Shown here one piece after another: positions 9,493 to 20,321 of a stretch of DNA of 64,000 nucleotides (the stretch's first letter is position 1; every line of letters starts with the position of its first letter). The notes below the pieces were generated by a model, which worked only from the letters and a program-made list of their open reading frames with translations, was not told where the DNA came from and did not search any database. Location: contig CAVOGJ010000009.1 of assembly GCA_963695405.1 (NCBI GenBank), positions 248,001 to 312,000 on the forward strand, in the 5' to 3' direction. The position numbers and the translations under genes were made by a program. This DNA is from CAVOGJ01 sp963695405. GTDB lineage: Bacteria > Planctomycetota > Planctomycetia > Pirellulales > Pirellulaceae.

Positions 9493-10424
9493 AGATTTCT
9501 GTTATCGATCCCATCACGCCCGCCATCGACCGTACCAAGCTCGTCTTGTTTCAACCCTTTGACTTCCAAAAGTGGCTGACGCTTGGATTCTGCGCCTTTT
9601 TAGCCAAGCTCGGCGAAGGGGGTGGATCTATCTCGGGTAATTTTGGCGGCCAGTCGGGTGGCGGCAATGGTGAAGGGCTTGATCCTGTGTGGGGATGGAT
9701 TCAGGAAAATTGGCCGCTCTTCCTTGCCATCGTTACGGCCGTTGTTGTGGTGGGCCTCCTCATCGTTCTATTCCTTACGTGGCTTAGCAGTCGCGGCACG
9801 TTCATGTTTATCGATGGAATCGTACACAACCGGGGAGCGGTCACCGCGCCGTGGAGCGAGTTTCGGATGGAAGCAAATTCACTATTTTGGTTCCGCGTTG
9901 TGTTCATGCTCTGTTTCCTCTTGCTCTTTCTGGCGTTGATGGCTGGCTGTGTGCTTATCGCACAGCCGAGTATTGAGCAAAAAGAGTTTGGCCCTTCCGC
10001 CGTATGGGCGCTGGTTACCGGCCTCGTGTTCGTCATCCCGACGGTCATCACGGCGGTCCTCATCAAGCTATGCCTGACACACTTTGTCGTTCCTATTATG
10101 TACCTGCGGCGAATAGGCGTCATGGCTGCTTGGGGCGTTTTCCGACGGCAGTTCCTGGCCGGCAACGTGAGCACGTTCGTCTTGTACGTGCTGTTCCAGA
10201 TCATCATGGTCATGACGATCGGTACGCTGGCCCTGTTGGCGACCTGTTTCACCTGCTGCTTGACCGTGGTGCCTTATGTGGGCACAGTCATTCTGCTGCC
10301 GCTGTTTGTCTTTGCACGTTCTTACCAGCTTTACTTTTTGGAACAGTTTGGCGGTGAGTGGAGATTTTTTTGGGATTTGCCAGTGGCCGAGGCGGCATCA
10401 CCATTTGGAGATGGTGCCTCCTGA
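9489..10424 (+). CDS. Multi-pass membrane protein of unknown function
   Basis: 311 residues from the ATG at 9489, which overlaps the upstream stop codon as ATGA, implying translational coupling to the TAXI-like protein. The N-terminus (VIDPITPAIDRTKLVLFQPF) precedes a Gly-rich linker. About five membrane segments follow: NWPLFLAIVTAVVVVGLLIV, FRVVFMLCFLLLFLALMAGC, VWALVTGLVFVIPTVITAVL, and two close together after NVSTFVLYVLF. Several Cys occur in the fourth and fifth segments (CFTCCLT). I do not recognise a named function. Coupling suggests a complex with the upstream protein. Confidence 0.7.
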   Translation: MKISVIDPITPAIDRTKLVLFQPFDFQKWLTLGFCAFLAKLGEGGGSISGNFGGQSGGGNGEGLDPVWGWIQENWPLFLAIVTAVVVVGLLIVLFLTWLSSRGTFMFIDGIVHNRGAVTAPWSEFRMEANSLFWFRVVFMLCFLLLFLALMAGCVLIAQPSIEQKEFGPSAVWALVTGLVFVIPTVITAVLIKLCLTHFVVPIMYLRRIGVMAAWGVFRRQFLAGNVSTFVLYVLFQIIMVMTIGTLALLATCFTCCLTVVPYVGTVILLPLFVFARSYQLYFLEQFGGEWRFFWDLPVAEAASPFGDGAS

Positions 10425-10664
10425 TCACGGCGCGACGGCATCGCCAAGGGTGTCGTGGTTGGAGCAGCTTGCTTCAATCGGCCACGCCTTTCCTGTTCAA
10501 GATGCTGCTTCAGGCAGGACGTCATCGCGGAATGGCTGTTCGTGACTCCCAGCTTGTTGCGGTTGCGTGTGAAAGCGGTGAAGTAGCGCCGCTTTCCAAA
10601 TGCAGTCGTCAAGGATTGTGAGAAGATAGGCGGGGATTAGAATGGCTGTCGGGCTCGATGCAAA

Positions 10665-11357
10665 ATGAATTCGACGGCTGTTGAATCGATATCTCCGGGC
10701 GCAATTCAGATCCCAATGGACGTCGAACCGCATAGTGATGCACTGCTGCAGCAGGCGATGGACGGCGATGCCGTCTCGCTGGGAAACCTCTTTGAGATTT
10801 ACGAGCCGGCGATCCGCAAGATGGTCATGTTGCGGATGGACCATCGGCTACAGGGCCGGCTGGACGTCGACGATGTTCTGCAAGAGGTCTATGTCGAATA
10901 CGCGCGCAGCCTGCCGCAATATACGGCGTACCGAGGAATGCCGTTGCGGCTCTGGCTGCGCATGATTGCGGCGCGAAAACTTCAGGCCCTGCATCGTCAC
11001 CATCTGGGTGTGGCCGCCCGTGGCGTCGATCGGGAGGTCTCACTCTACCGCGGACCGCTACCATCTGTGAGCTCCGGTACGCTGGCGATCCAGTTGTTGG
11101 GTCGGCACACCTCTCCGACGCAAGCCGCCTTGCGGGCTGAAGTGCAAATGCAGATTCAGGCGGCTCTTAACGCCATGGAGTCGATTGACCGAGAAATCAT
11201 TGCCCTCCGACATTTTGAGGAAATGAGCAACTCGGACGTCGCACACTTACTCGGGATCAGTCAGGCGGCGGCCAGCAATCGATATGTACGAGCACTACGG
11301 CGGATCAAGAATTTGCTGGTTATTGATGGCCGTCCTCAGGCACCGGGTACGCCTTGA
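10665..11357 (+). CDS. ECF-type sigma factor, kinase-linked
   Basis: 230 residues. The sigma region 2 part contains RLDVDDVLQEVYVEYARSLPQY and a Trp-rich LRLWLRMIAARKLQALHR. Region 4 is a helix-turn-helix ending in SNSDVAHLLGISQAAASNRY with VRALRRIKNLL after it. The stop overlaps the kinase start (TGATG), so the two are co-translated. It is established that planctomycete ECF factors are often encoded next to Ser/Thr kinases instead of a classical anti-sigma factor. Inferred: activity of this sigma factor is set by phosphorylation by its neighbour. The 240-base gap upstream shows no clear promoter. Confidence 0.85.
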   Translation: MNSTAVESISPGAIQIPMDVEPHSDALLQQAMDGDAVSLGNLFEIYEPAIRKMVMLRMDHRLQGRLDVDDVLQEVYVEYARSLPQYTAYRGMPLRLWLRMIAARKLQALHRHHLGVAARGVDREVSLYRGPLPSVSSGTLAIQLLGRHTSPTQAALRAEVQMQIQAALNAMESIDREIIALRHFEEMSNSDVAHLLGISQAAASNRYVRALRRIKNLLVIDGRPQAPGTP

Positions 11358-14300
11358 TGGACGAGATCCGTCACCCGATTGACGAGTTGGCCGAGGAGTT
11401 CCTCGAGCGGCTCCGCGCCGGCGCTCGGCCAACGATCGATGAGTATGCTCACGAGCATCCGGAATTCGCCGACGAAATTCGCGATCTCTTTCCGGCCCTG
11501 GAAGTCCTGGAGCAAGGCAAGCCCAACGAGGATGCCGAAGGCGACTTGTCTTTCAGTGTCGACGGAATGAGGCCCCAGGTACTAGGCGACTACCGCATTA
11601 TCCGCGAAGTCGGCCGTGGTGGAATGGGAATCGTCTGTGAGGCGGAGCAGGTGTCCCTGGGTAGGCACGTGGCGCTGAAGCTACTGCCACCCCACGTGGC
11701 GAAGAACGTCCAGGCACTCTTTCGGTTTCGGCGTGAGGCCCGCTCGGCTGCCCGTCTGCACCATACGAATATCGTGCCGGTGTTTGAGATCGGTCATCAC
11801 CAGGGACTGCACTTTTATGCCATGCAATTTATTCATGGGCAGGGGTTAGACGAGGTAATTACGGAACTGAGCCGCGTGCGACGTCGCGCCGCCTCGGGTG
11901 ACTTACCTCACACGCCGTTCGCCCCAAGCCCGTCGCTGGCGACAGATCTGGCGGGTCAACTGCTCAGCCGGCCTTTTGAGCCGCCTCCCTCCCAAGACCG
12001 TTTGTCACCGCAGCCGGCCATTCCGCAGCGAAGCGACACGGATGGCGACGCTCCGCTCGTCGATTCGGTCCGGCACGTCGGAGCGGCGACAAACCATCTG
12101 GCAGCGAACACCGCATGCTGCTGCTCAACAGCCGTTATTTTGATAACGTGGCTGGTATTGGCGTGCAGATTGCCGATGCGTTGGCGTATGCCCATGCACA
12201 GGGAATCCTCCATCGAGACGTCAAGCCGTCGAATGTGCTCCTTGACGTGCATGGTACGGTCTGGCTGACCGACTTTGGGCTGGCCAAAGACGATGCCTCC
12301 GATGTCACGAGAACGGGGGACGTGGTGGGCACACTGCGGTACATGGCACCCGAGCGATTCCGCGGACACGCGGACGCGCGGAGTGACGTCTATTCTCTGG
12401 GTCTGACGCTCTACGAAATGTTGACCCTGCGGCCAGGAATACGCCAGCACGTGCTGTCGCCCAGGGAAGCCGCCCAAGGCACGACGCCTCCACTTGAAGC
12501 TCCGCGGGCTGTCGATCCGGCAATCCCGAAGGACTTAGAAACGATTATCCTCAAGGCCACGGCGGCGGACCGCGCACTGCGGTACCCATCGGCGGCCGAG
12601 TTGGCCGAAGATCTGCGCCGCTATCGTGCAAAATTGCCGATCCAGGCGCGACGGATGAACTGGCTGGGCAAGACGTGGCTGTGGTGCCGCCGCAACCCCT
12701 CGCTGGCCGGCATGGCCACGGCCGCCGCCTTGTTGCTCATTCTGGCATGTCTGGGCTGGAGTGCCTCGCATCTGCTGCGAACACAGCGTGATCGGGCGAT
12801 TCGAGCCGAGCAGGCAGCCCGCCAGGCCGAGCTGTCAGCACAACAAGCCGAACGGATAGCACGCGCCCAGCAACGTCTGGCCAAGGCGACGTCCTTTCGC
12901 ATCAGCGGCGTGCCCGGAAGCCGCCAACGGGCGCTCGACGAGCTCCGGCAGGCGCTGCAACTTGATCCGGCGGGCTCCTTACGGGACGACATCCGTGACG
13001 AAGCCGTCGCCGCACTCGCTATGACCGACGTGCATCTCGAGACCATACGTTGGGACGATCTGATTCCCGCAAATCGGAATGCGCGTTTTTTGTCGCCCGC
13101 AGTGACCAGGCTGGGACGGGTGTTGACATACGCCTTCGATTCCTCCTACCAACAGCTGGCCGTGTTTGATCCGGAGCAGAATCAGGTGTTCGTCTTTGAT
13201 CGTCTGGCGCGTGAGTTCACTCATCGATTCGCCAACGATACACTCCAGGGAGATCCTGCCGCCAACTCGCTACGATTCAGTGCGTCAGGGTCCCTGCTTA
13301 TCGCCGCATCAATGACCGACGGCGGTCAACTGACGGTTTGGAATCTTCCGAGGAAACACGTTCTATATCAGACCGACGGCGTCCTCCGTTTCGATATCAG
13401 TCCGAATGACCAGTGGCTGGTCATCGCACGTGCCAACGGTGCCATCGAAAGAGTCGACTTGATCGGGTCGCGCGGGGTCCTCGGACCGAGTTGGCCATTG
13501 TGCCAGAGCATCTGTCGTTCAGCCCCAACGGGCGCCAACTGGGCGTCTGCTTCGGTAGCCGCGCACCCTTCGTCTCAATTCTCGACAGCACGACGTTGGA
13601 ACTCGTTTCCCAGTTGAAGCTGGATGCTTCTAACGTCCAGCAATTGGCCTGGCATCCCAATGGCAACGATCTTGTCCTGGCGCGGGGGAATGCGGGCCGC
13701 GCGGAAGTCTGGAACGTTGCCACGGGACGGCTCTTGAGTAGAACCTCGCCGGGGCCAAGCTGGGTATCCTGGTGCAACGTCGATCCGCTGGGGGAACTGC
13801 TGGTGACCTCCGCCTGGGACGGCACAACTCGGTTATGGGGCATCCATTCCGGTCGCCTGATCCTGACCCTAGACCGCGGCATTCCTTTGTCTCATTGGAG
13901 CCCCCAAGGCACGATGCTGGGAAGTCGCCAGACCGACGCGGGTGTCGAGCTGATTCACGTGAACCGTGGCCGTTCGTTCGGCATCCTGCAGGGACCATTT
14001 CATGAATCGGAACGATCCTGGCTGGCGAAGTTCCGTTCGGATGGAAGAATCGTCGCGGCATCCTTGCAAAACGGCAATTCCGTCACTCGGCGAGTCGTAT
14101 TGTGGGACCCGTGCACACGCCGCCAGCTTGGCGACTTTGAAGCAAATCAAGTCACTGCGTTGTGGTTTTCGGAACAGGAATTGACCGTGATCCAGCGTGG
14201 CGGCCTGACCCATTTGCCGGCTCATCCGCCCGACGCGGCGTCACCAGATGCAACGTACGCGAGAGACGAAATCGTCTTCGGCCCCCCTCGCAACGAGCCG

Positions 14301-15576
14301 CGTTTCCAGTCGGCCGTAGCGGCCGCCACCAATGGCGATATCTGCGCGCTGATCCGCGCAGAAAAGCTGATTGTCACAAGAACCAGACCGTCGTTGGACG
14401 ACGAACTTACGCCGTCGGCCCAGGAACGATCGACCGTTGACGAACCACTAGCCAGCTTCAAACTTCCCCCGCCGCACGATACCGTATCGATCAGCCCAGA
14501 CGGGCGGTGGGCAGCCACTGGAGGTTGGCACTCGCAAGTCACGTGTATCTGGGATTTAACAGAAGGTCGTCTGGCCAAGGAACTGCGGTTGGGTTCGCAA
14601 ACCGGCTTCTATTTTTCACCCGCCGCCCCGCAACTCGTGACTTGCCGCTGGGACGCGTATCGGTTTTGGGACCTTACGACGATGGTCAACGTATTGACGT
14701 TGTCCCGCTCCGATTGTCCCCAGCCGGACGCCATCGCCATAGCGCCCAGCGGCAATTCGGCCGTCGTCTGTCTTCGACCCGACGCCTTGGACCTGGTGCG
14801 CCTACCGTCCGGAACCACGGAATTGCGACTGCATGGACTGCGTTTGGGTCGGCCGACGGCGCTCGCCTTCAGCCCCGACGAGACAAAGAATCCTCGTCGC
14901 CAGCGCGGACCAGCCGGTCGTGGGCGTCTGGGACTTGCAAGTACTCATGCATGAACTCGCCGACTTGGGCCTGACGGAAGCCGCGCGGAACGGGACAACC
15001 GAGGCCATTGACGCGCCAGCCGTGACCAGTGTGCAGTTCGTGGGCATGGAGGGATTGGCGCAAGCGGCTTTCATTGGCGGCATGGATGTGGCCCAGGCAC
15101 GTCAGGAGTTGACCGTCGTCGAGCAGGCCTTTACTGCCCATCCTGAATTGGCCAGTGCTGCGAACAATCTTGCCTGGCATCTCGTTACAGCGCCGCTGGA
15201 GCTGCGGGATGCGCGTCGAGCCATCGAGCTGGCGGAGCAGGCGCTGCGCGATGAGCCCAACTCGACCACGTATCGCAACACGTTGGGGGTGGCCCACTAT
15301 CGGGCGGGGAACTTCGAGCGCGCCATTGAGCTGTTGGAGCCCAATGTGTCCTCGGCGCCGGGCGGCCAGCTGCCGTATGACCTCTACTTTCTGGCGATGA
15401 GCCATGCGGCCCGCGGAAACCAGCGAGAGTCCGAATTCTATCTGCACATGGCGGATCGCTGGCTGTCAGTGACGCAGGATGATCGGTCGCTGAACAACGA
15501 TCCAGTCCGACCCGAGCTCCGGGCGATTCGTGCCGAAGCGGAAGCCGCCGTGCGAGCGGGACGTCGCGAGCCGTGA
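11357..15576 (+). CDS. Transmembrane Ser/Thr protein kinase with WD40-like propeller and TPR tail, three frame breaks
   Basis: When the frames are joined this is about 1,400 residues. An N-terminal helix (PIDELAEEFLERLRAG) precedes the kinase domain: glycine loop GRGGMG (86-91), VALK Lys108, catalytic loop HRDVKPSNVLLD, DFGLAK, APERFRG. One membrane helix follows (MATAAALLLILACLGW), then WD40-like repeats (LSFSPNGRQL, ISPDGRWAATGG, LAFSPDET) and TPR-like helices. Frame breaks: a one-base loss between about 12000 and 12105, in the long linker before the catalytic loop; a one-base loss near 13460-13485; and one extra A in the AAA run at 14885-14887. The last fits exactly, restoring SPDETRILVASADQ. 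All motifs are intact, which argues for sequence errors. Translation is coupled to the sigma factor upstream. Confidence 0.8.
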
Positions 15577-15748
15577 GCCACAGGCCCACGGATAAGATGC
15601 GACCATGCCGACCGGCAGCGGTCGCGGTGTAATCCAAGGCCTTGCGCAATTGAGTGGATAGGGTAGTGCTGATTCCGAAAATCGGCAGCCGATCCCGCCA
15701 GCCGATCGCGCGACGCGATAATCACTCGATTCTCCAGGAAGACAGGAC

Positions 15749-18700
15749 ATGGCACGATCACCGTTCCGCAAGCCGAGCCGTTCGCGACAGCGAAGCAACC
15801 GCGTAATCGGCCGCCGACTCAGCTGCGAACCGTTGGAAGATCGACGGATGTTAGCCAATATTGTGTGGGAAAACCGTGCCGTCTTTAATGACGCGGATCC
15901 GAATGACAATCGGTTTGACAACGTCTTTGGAGGCATCACGACGTTGCAAGCAATCGGAGTGGTCGATGCGGCCATCGACTATTGGGAAAGAGTGATCACT
16001 GATTTTAATTATCCCATGGGGGAGGATTACAGCATCACGATTTCCATGAATGCCAGCTCGGGCTCCTTGGGCGCCAACGGTGGATTCTCGCAGGTCAATG
16101 GCGGTAAGCCTTCGGTCGGTTCGATAGGAATTGGCTGGCAGTCCGGCATTACACCTACGACCGACAACGCGGCCGGTTGGTACCTCGACCCAACGCCATC
16201 CGAGCACAGTGAGTTTCAAGGTGCCTTTTTTAATGGCTTCGTGAGGGCACCCACGCCGGGAATGGGCGGCGGCGACCTATTCACGGTGGTGCTGCACGAA
16301 TTGGGGCATGCCATTGGTTTGGGGGCGACTCAACAGACACGTGCATGGTCTTTCAACTCCGCCGCTGTCGACACAATCAACACGCCCGCTTCCAATCCGG
16401 CCAGCACGTACTGGCCATTCGACGGTCCTTCGGGAAGTTCGCTGTGGACGAGCTGGGACAGTGGCGGCGCCACCGGGACGGCGAACAATGCCGGAGGTCC
16501 GCAACATTTTGCCCCGCTGGGGGCGCAATGGCCGGCCGTGAATCCGACTCATTTCGGAGCGGCGGCACTGATGAATGCCAGGGTCACATCGCGCAGTATC
16601 ATCTCCGACGTGGAAGCACTAGCCGCTGCGGATGCCTACGGTTATTCAATCGTACGACCGTCGAGCTTCGGAACGATGTACAACACGTTGGATGCGAATG
16701 GAACCTTGAGGATCGACTTTACGTCGCTAGTTGGGAGCGGCGACTATCTCCAACTGTCGACGTCCGGTGATAATCTAATCACCTATTTTGATACCGGAGT
16801 TCCCGTGCCAGGCATTGACCCAGTGGGAGGAGTGACCAGCAGCTTTCCATTGTCAGCGATCAGTAGCATTGATGTCAGAACGGGCAGCGGTCAGGATTTC
16901 ATCCGCATCGAGGGCAGCGGTGGCAAACCGATTACGGTTGACGCGGGTGGGGACGATGACTTTATCGACTTCTCCTTTTTCGGGAAAAACCTGGGCAACA
17001 TTACCGCATCGACGTCTGTCAACGGTGGGGCCGGTTTCGACAGTATCTTTGCTTACGACAACAACTTTTCCGCCGCCGCGACGTACTCCATCAATGACTC
17101 CCGCTTCGATCGGCCGGGCTGGGGCGGCTTTTCGTATGCATTGGATATTGAGGCACTCTCACTCACGACCGGTACGGGAGCAGACACGGTCAATGTGACG
17201 AGTACCTATCCTGGCCAGCCCGTTGTCCTGAACAGTGCGGGCGGCGAAGAAATCGTCAACATCGGCAGTGCAGCGAGTGGAGTCCAGTCGATTCGGGCCG
17301 ACGTGCAGATCCAGAATGACCCCTGGTTTACCACGCTGAACATCTCAGACGTGGGGAACAGTACACCCAGAAACGTCATCATCGATCAATGGGTGGGTAA
17401 CTTCGGCGCCATGGCGGGCCTGGCGCCTGCCTATATCACGTGGGACAACTCCGACATTCGAGACATTCATATCACGACGGGTAGTGGGGCTGACGTGCTA
17501 GATATCTTGCGAATGTCTGAGCGGCTGTATATCACCAATACCAATGGCGTCGATGAAGTCACGCTAGGGAACGATGTAACCGGAATCAGCGAAATCACCA
17601 ACGTGGTCGACGTGGGGCCCAATGCCCCCTTTGTGGTTAGCAACCTTACGATCGACGACTCGGCGGGCGCGTTGGGCAGATCCGTCAGCTGGGTACCTGG
17701 TGGAAACGGCTATTTTTTGACCGGGCTCCCGGCCGGACTCCGCTATGAAAACATTCGCGACCTGAATTTTCTAGCTGGCAGCGGTTGGGATCAGTTTTCA
17801 CTGCCTGGCATTTCCGACGATTCAATCCACATCCATGGCGGCGGCGGAGTCGATTCGCTGCTGATTGACGACCGCAACATGCCGTTTGCTATGGCGTCTT
17901 CCACAATTCGCGAAGACCGTCTCGAACGCCAGTCCGGCGGTGGTTTCCCAATCGGGGTGACGACTTATTTCTCGGACGTCGAGTCACCCACATTTTATCT
18001 CGACGACTCGAGTACGTCGAACACGATTTACGGAACGCCTGGCTCGATTCCCAATGGCTACCAGCTCACCGTCTTCAGCGGCTCGAACAATGACACGTTT
18101 ACAGTAAAGCCACGTGATGCCGATGGCAATCCATCCATTCTCGGAGCGATGGGAATCCTGGGCGGGCTCGGAAACGATACGATCGTCATTGACGATGCCG
18201 ATAGCGCGACCGGTGCTTCGTGGACTATCGACAACTTTTTCGGCGCCGGCACCCAGAATTTTGTGGTCGCGGGAGGCGCCTATTTTGGTTCGTCAAGTGA
18301 CGTGGAGAATGTCACGCTCGCGGGATCGGCTGGTGACGATGTCTTTTACCTGGATCGATATGCCAGTGGCACAGTGCTTCAAGTGCTTGGCAATGACGGA
18401 AATGACGTCCTCGAAGCGGCCGCCACTTCCCTGAATCTCGCGTCCACGTTTACCTCGATCTCCGCCTTTCTATTCGACGGAGGCGAAGGCTACGACCAGT
18501 TCCTGCTTCACAATGATGGCAGCCAGGGGGGCTGGGACTACACGCGGACGAGCGACTTCTTTCGCGCGATCGGGCCCTTCTATTTTCTGACACTCCACAA
18601 TGCCAACGTGGAGTATCTGTTTGCGACGACCGGCGCACAGAATGACAACTTCTTCATTCAATCGGTGCCTGCGGAGACAACGACGGGATTTGATGGAGGA

Positions 18701-19975
18701 GATGGCTACAATCAGTATTTCGTCGGCAGCGGCGGACTGACAGACAGTATCCTCGGCGGCGTGCAATTGTTTGCCACCGTCGGCACCAACACCATCACCG
18801 TCGACAATAGCAGCGATGCCGTGGGCCGCACGGTGCATGTCGATGTGGACACGGTGGGTGCGATGCCAGGCGACGACCTCTTCGGAACAGGCGGCTACCT
18901 GCTGTATAGCAACTTTGTCGAGCTGACCGTAAAACTGGGGATCGGAGATGATACGGTTTATGCCGTGCCGCATCCGTACACATCGATCGTGATCGACGAT
19001 CCCAACCCGGCGGCACGCGAGTCGACCGACTTCCTGGGTCTGGCCTTTGCCGCCGTCACCGATCCGGTCTTCACGGCGACGGGACCAAATGCCGGCATCT
19101 ACACGTTCGCTGATGCGGCGCCGCTGAGCTATACCGGCTTTGAATCCTCGTCGATCGATGACTCGGCGCCCACCGTCCTCGCGGCCACGTTCCTACAGGA
19201 CACGCCGTGGCACCGGCTGCTCTTTGAATTCAGTGAAGACGTTTCGGCCATCCTGCGGGCGAATGATCTCGTACTCACCGATCTGTCGACGGGGGAGTCG
19301 ATCGACGCGGCCGACATCGGGCTCAGCTACGACATGAGTACCAACACCGCAGAATTTACCTTCCCGGGCTTCCCGAATGGCTCCCTGCCAGCGGGTGACT
19401 ACAGCGCGACACTCCAGGAACGCGTGAGCGATCTGTACGGAAACCGGCTCCTGCCCTTCGCTCCGGTTCCATTCAGCGTTGCGTCGGCCACGCCGGACGG
19501 CGATTTCAATGACGATGGTTTGTACGATCTGCTGGATATTGACGCGCTGATCGCTGAGATTGCGGCGGGCACGCATCAGGCGGTTTTCGATCTGACGGGC
19601 GACTCGCTGGTCGACCTGGCCGACCGGGATGCTTGGCTGGCCGAGGCAGGCGGCGTGAATCTGGGTCTGGGCCTAAGTTACTTGCTCGGAGACGCGAATC
19701 TGGATGGTGTCGTCGACACGTCCGACTTCAATCGGTGGAACGCCAACAAATTCACGGCCGTCGCCGCCTGGAGTCTCGGCGATTTCAATGCGGATGGTGT
19801 CGTTGATGCATCCGACTTCAACATCTGGAACAATCAGAAATTTACCAGTGCCCTGCGGCCGATCCAGGAGACGCGATTCGACCCACCGTCGTTCGTCGGT
19901 CGCCCGGGTGAACGACCGGGGCAGGATGCCCCAGCCACGTGGAGTGTGGCAATTCTTAACGGCTTTCCCCGGTGA
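15749..19975 (+). CDS. Large secreted matrixin-like protein with beta repeats and dockerin-type C-terminus
   Basis: 1,408 residues. The leader is basic and contains CEPLEDRRMLA, a motif common on planctomycete exported giant proteins. Residues ~30-300 resemble an M10/matrixin domain with HELGHAIGLG (H183, E184, H187), but position 193, normally the third zinc ligand, is Ala. At least seven beta-rich repeats follow, each opening with a GSGxD-like signature (TGSGQDFIRIEG, TGTGADTVNVTS, TGSGADVLDILR, AGSGWDQFSLPG). Next is an Ig-like part (APTVLAATFLQD) and dockerin/EF-hand calcium loops (GDANLDGVVDTSDFNRWN, GDFNADGVVDASDFNIWN). Likely a surface or extracellular protein. The last residues come from the tandem repeat at 19908. 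Confidence 0.8.
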   Translation: MARSPFRKPSRSRQRSNRVIGRRLSCEPLEDRRMLANIVWENRAVFNDADPNDNRFDNVFGGITTLQAIGVVDAAIDYWERVITDFNYPMGEDYSITISMNASSGSLGANGGFSQVNGGKPSVGSIGIGWQSGITPTTDNAAGWYLDPTPSEHSEFQGAFFNGFVRAPTPGMGGGDLFTVVLHELGHAIGLGATQQTRAWSFNSAAVDTINTPASNPASTYWPFDGPSGSSLWTSWDSGGATGTANNAGGPQHFAPLGAQWPAVNPTHFGAAALMNARVTSRSIISDVEALAAADAYGYSIVRPSSFGTMYNTLDANGTLRIDFTSLVGSGDYLQLSTSGDNLITYFDTGVPVPGIDPVGGVTSSFPLSAISSIDVRTGSGQDFIRIEGSGGKPITVDAGGDDDFIDFSFFGKNLGNITASTSVNGGAGFDSIFAYDNNFSAAATYSINDSRFDRPGWGGFSYALDIEALSLTTGTGADTVNVTSTYPGQPVVLNSAGGEEIVNIGSAASGVQSIRADVQIQNDPWFTTLNISDVGNSTPRNVIIDQWVGNFGAMAGLAPAYITWDNSDIRDIHITTGSGADVLDILRMSERLYITNTNGVDEVTLGNDVTGISEITNVVDVGPNAPFVVSNLTIDDSAGALGRSVSWVPGGNGYFLTGLPAGLRYENIRDLNFLAGSGWDQFSLPGISDDSIHIHGGGGVDSLLIDDRNMPFAMASSTIREDRLERQSGGGFPIGVTTYFSDVESPTFYLDDSSTSNTIYGTPGSIPNGYQLTVFSGSNNDTFTVKPRDADGNPSILGAMGILGGLGNDTIVIDDADSATGASWTIDNFFGAGTQNFVVAGGAYFGSSSDVENVTLAGSAGDDVFYLDRYASGTVLQVLGNDGNDVLEAAATSLNLASTFTSISAFLFDGGEGYDQFLLHNDGSQGGWDYTRTSDFFRAIGPFYFLTLHNANVEYLFATTGAQNDNFFIQSVPAETTTGFDGGDGYNQYFVGSGGLTDSILGGVQLFATVGTNTITVDNSSDAVGRTVHVDVDTVGAMPGDDLFGTGGYLLYSNFVELTVKLGIGDDTVYAVPHPYTSIVIDDPNPAARESTDFLGLAFAAVTDPVFTATGPNAGIYTFADAAPLSYTGFESSSIDDSAPTVLAATFLQDTPWHRLLFEFSEDVSAILRANDLVLTDLSTGESIDAADIGLSYDMSTNTAEFTFPGFPNGSLPAGDYSATLQERVSDLYGNRLLPFAPVPFSVASATPDGDFNDDGLYDLLDIDALIAEIAAGTHQAVFDLTGDSLVDLADRDAWLAEAGGVNLGLGLSYLLGDANLDGVVDTSDFNRWNANKFTAVAAWSLGDFNADGVVDASDFNIWNNQKFTSALRPIQETRFDPPSFVGRPGERPGQDAPATWSVAILNGFPR

Positions 19976-20190
19976 TCCAGCCTCGATCAGCCGGAACGCC
20001 GCGGCACGCAAAGGGTGACCGTTGCTCGCGTGAACGACCGGGGCAGGATGCCCCAGCCACGTGGAGTGTGGCGATTCTTAACGGCTTTCCCCGGTGATCC
20101 GGCCTCGATCAGCCGGAACGCCGCGGCGCGCAAAGGGTGACCGTTGCTCGCGTGAACGACTGGGGCAGGATGCCCCAGCCACGTGGAGTG
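19908..20190. repeat. 122-bp direct tandem repeat, 2.3 copies
   Basis: Copies begin at 19908, 20030 and 20152 with GTGAACGACCGGGGCAGGAT (third copy has GACTGGGG) and keep an exact 122-base period. The first two differ at only a few positions. The third ends at about 20190 after CACGTGGAGTG. Each copy contains a GGGGC/GCCCC palindrome. Copy 1 supplies the C-terminal codons and stop of the secreted protein. The remaining gap to 20321 has no gene. Confidence 0.9.
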
Positions 20191-20321
20191 ACCCGACCTC
20201 GTGGAGTCCCTCAGTCGCGTGAAGTGCCCCCGCCCTGGGCCAACCGCTGGGATTTCCCACGCCGCTTCGCTAAATTTTTAGTGCGGCCGTTTATCGACGC
20301 AGGTCAGGAGATCGAGTACCC

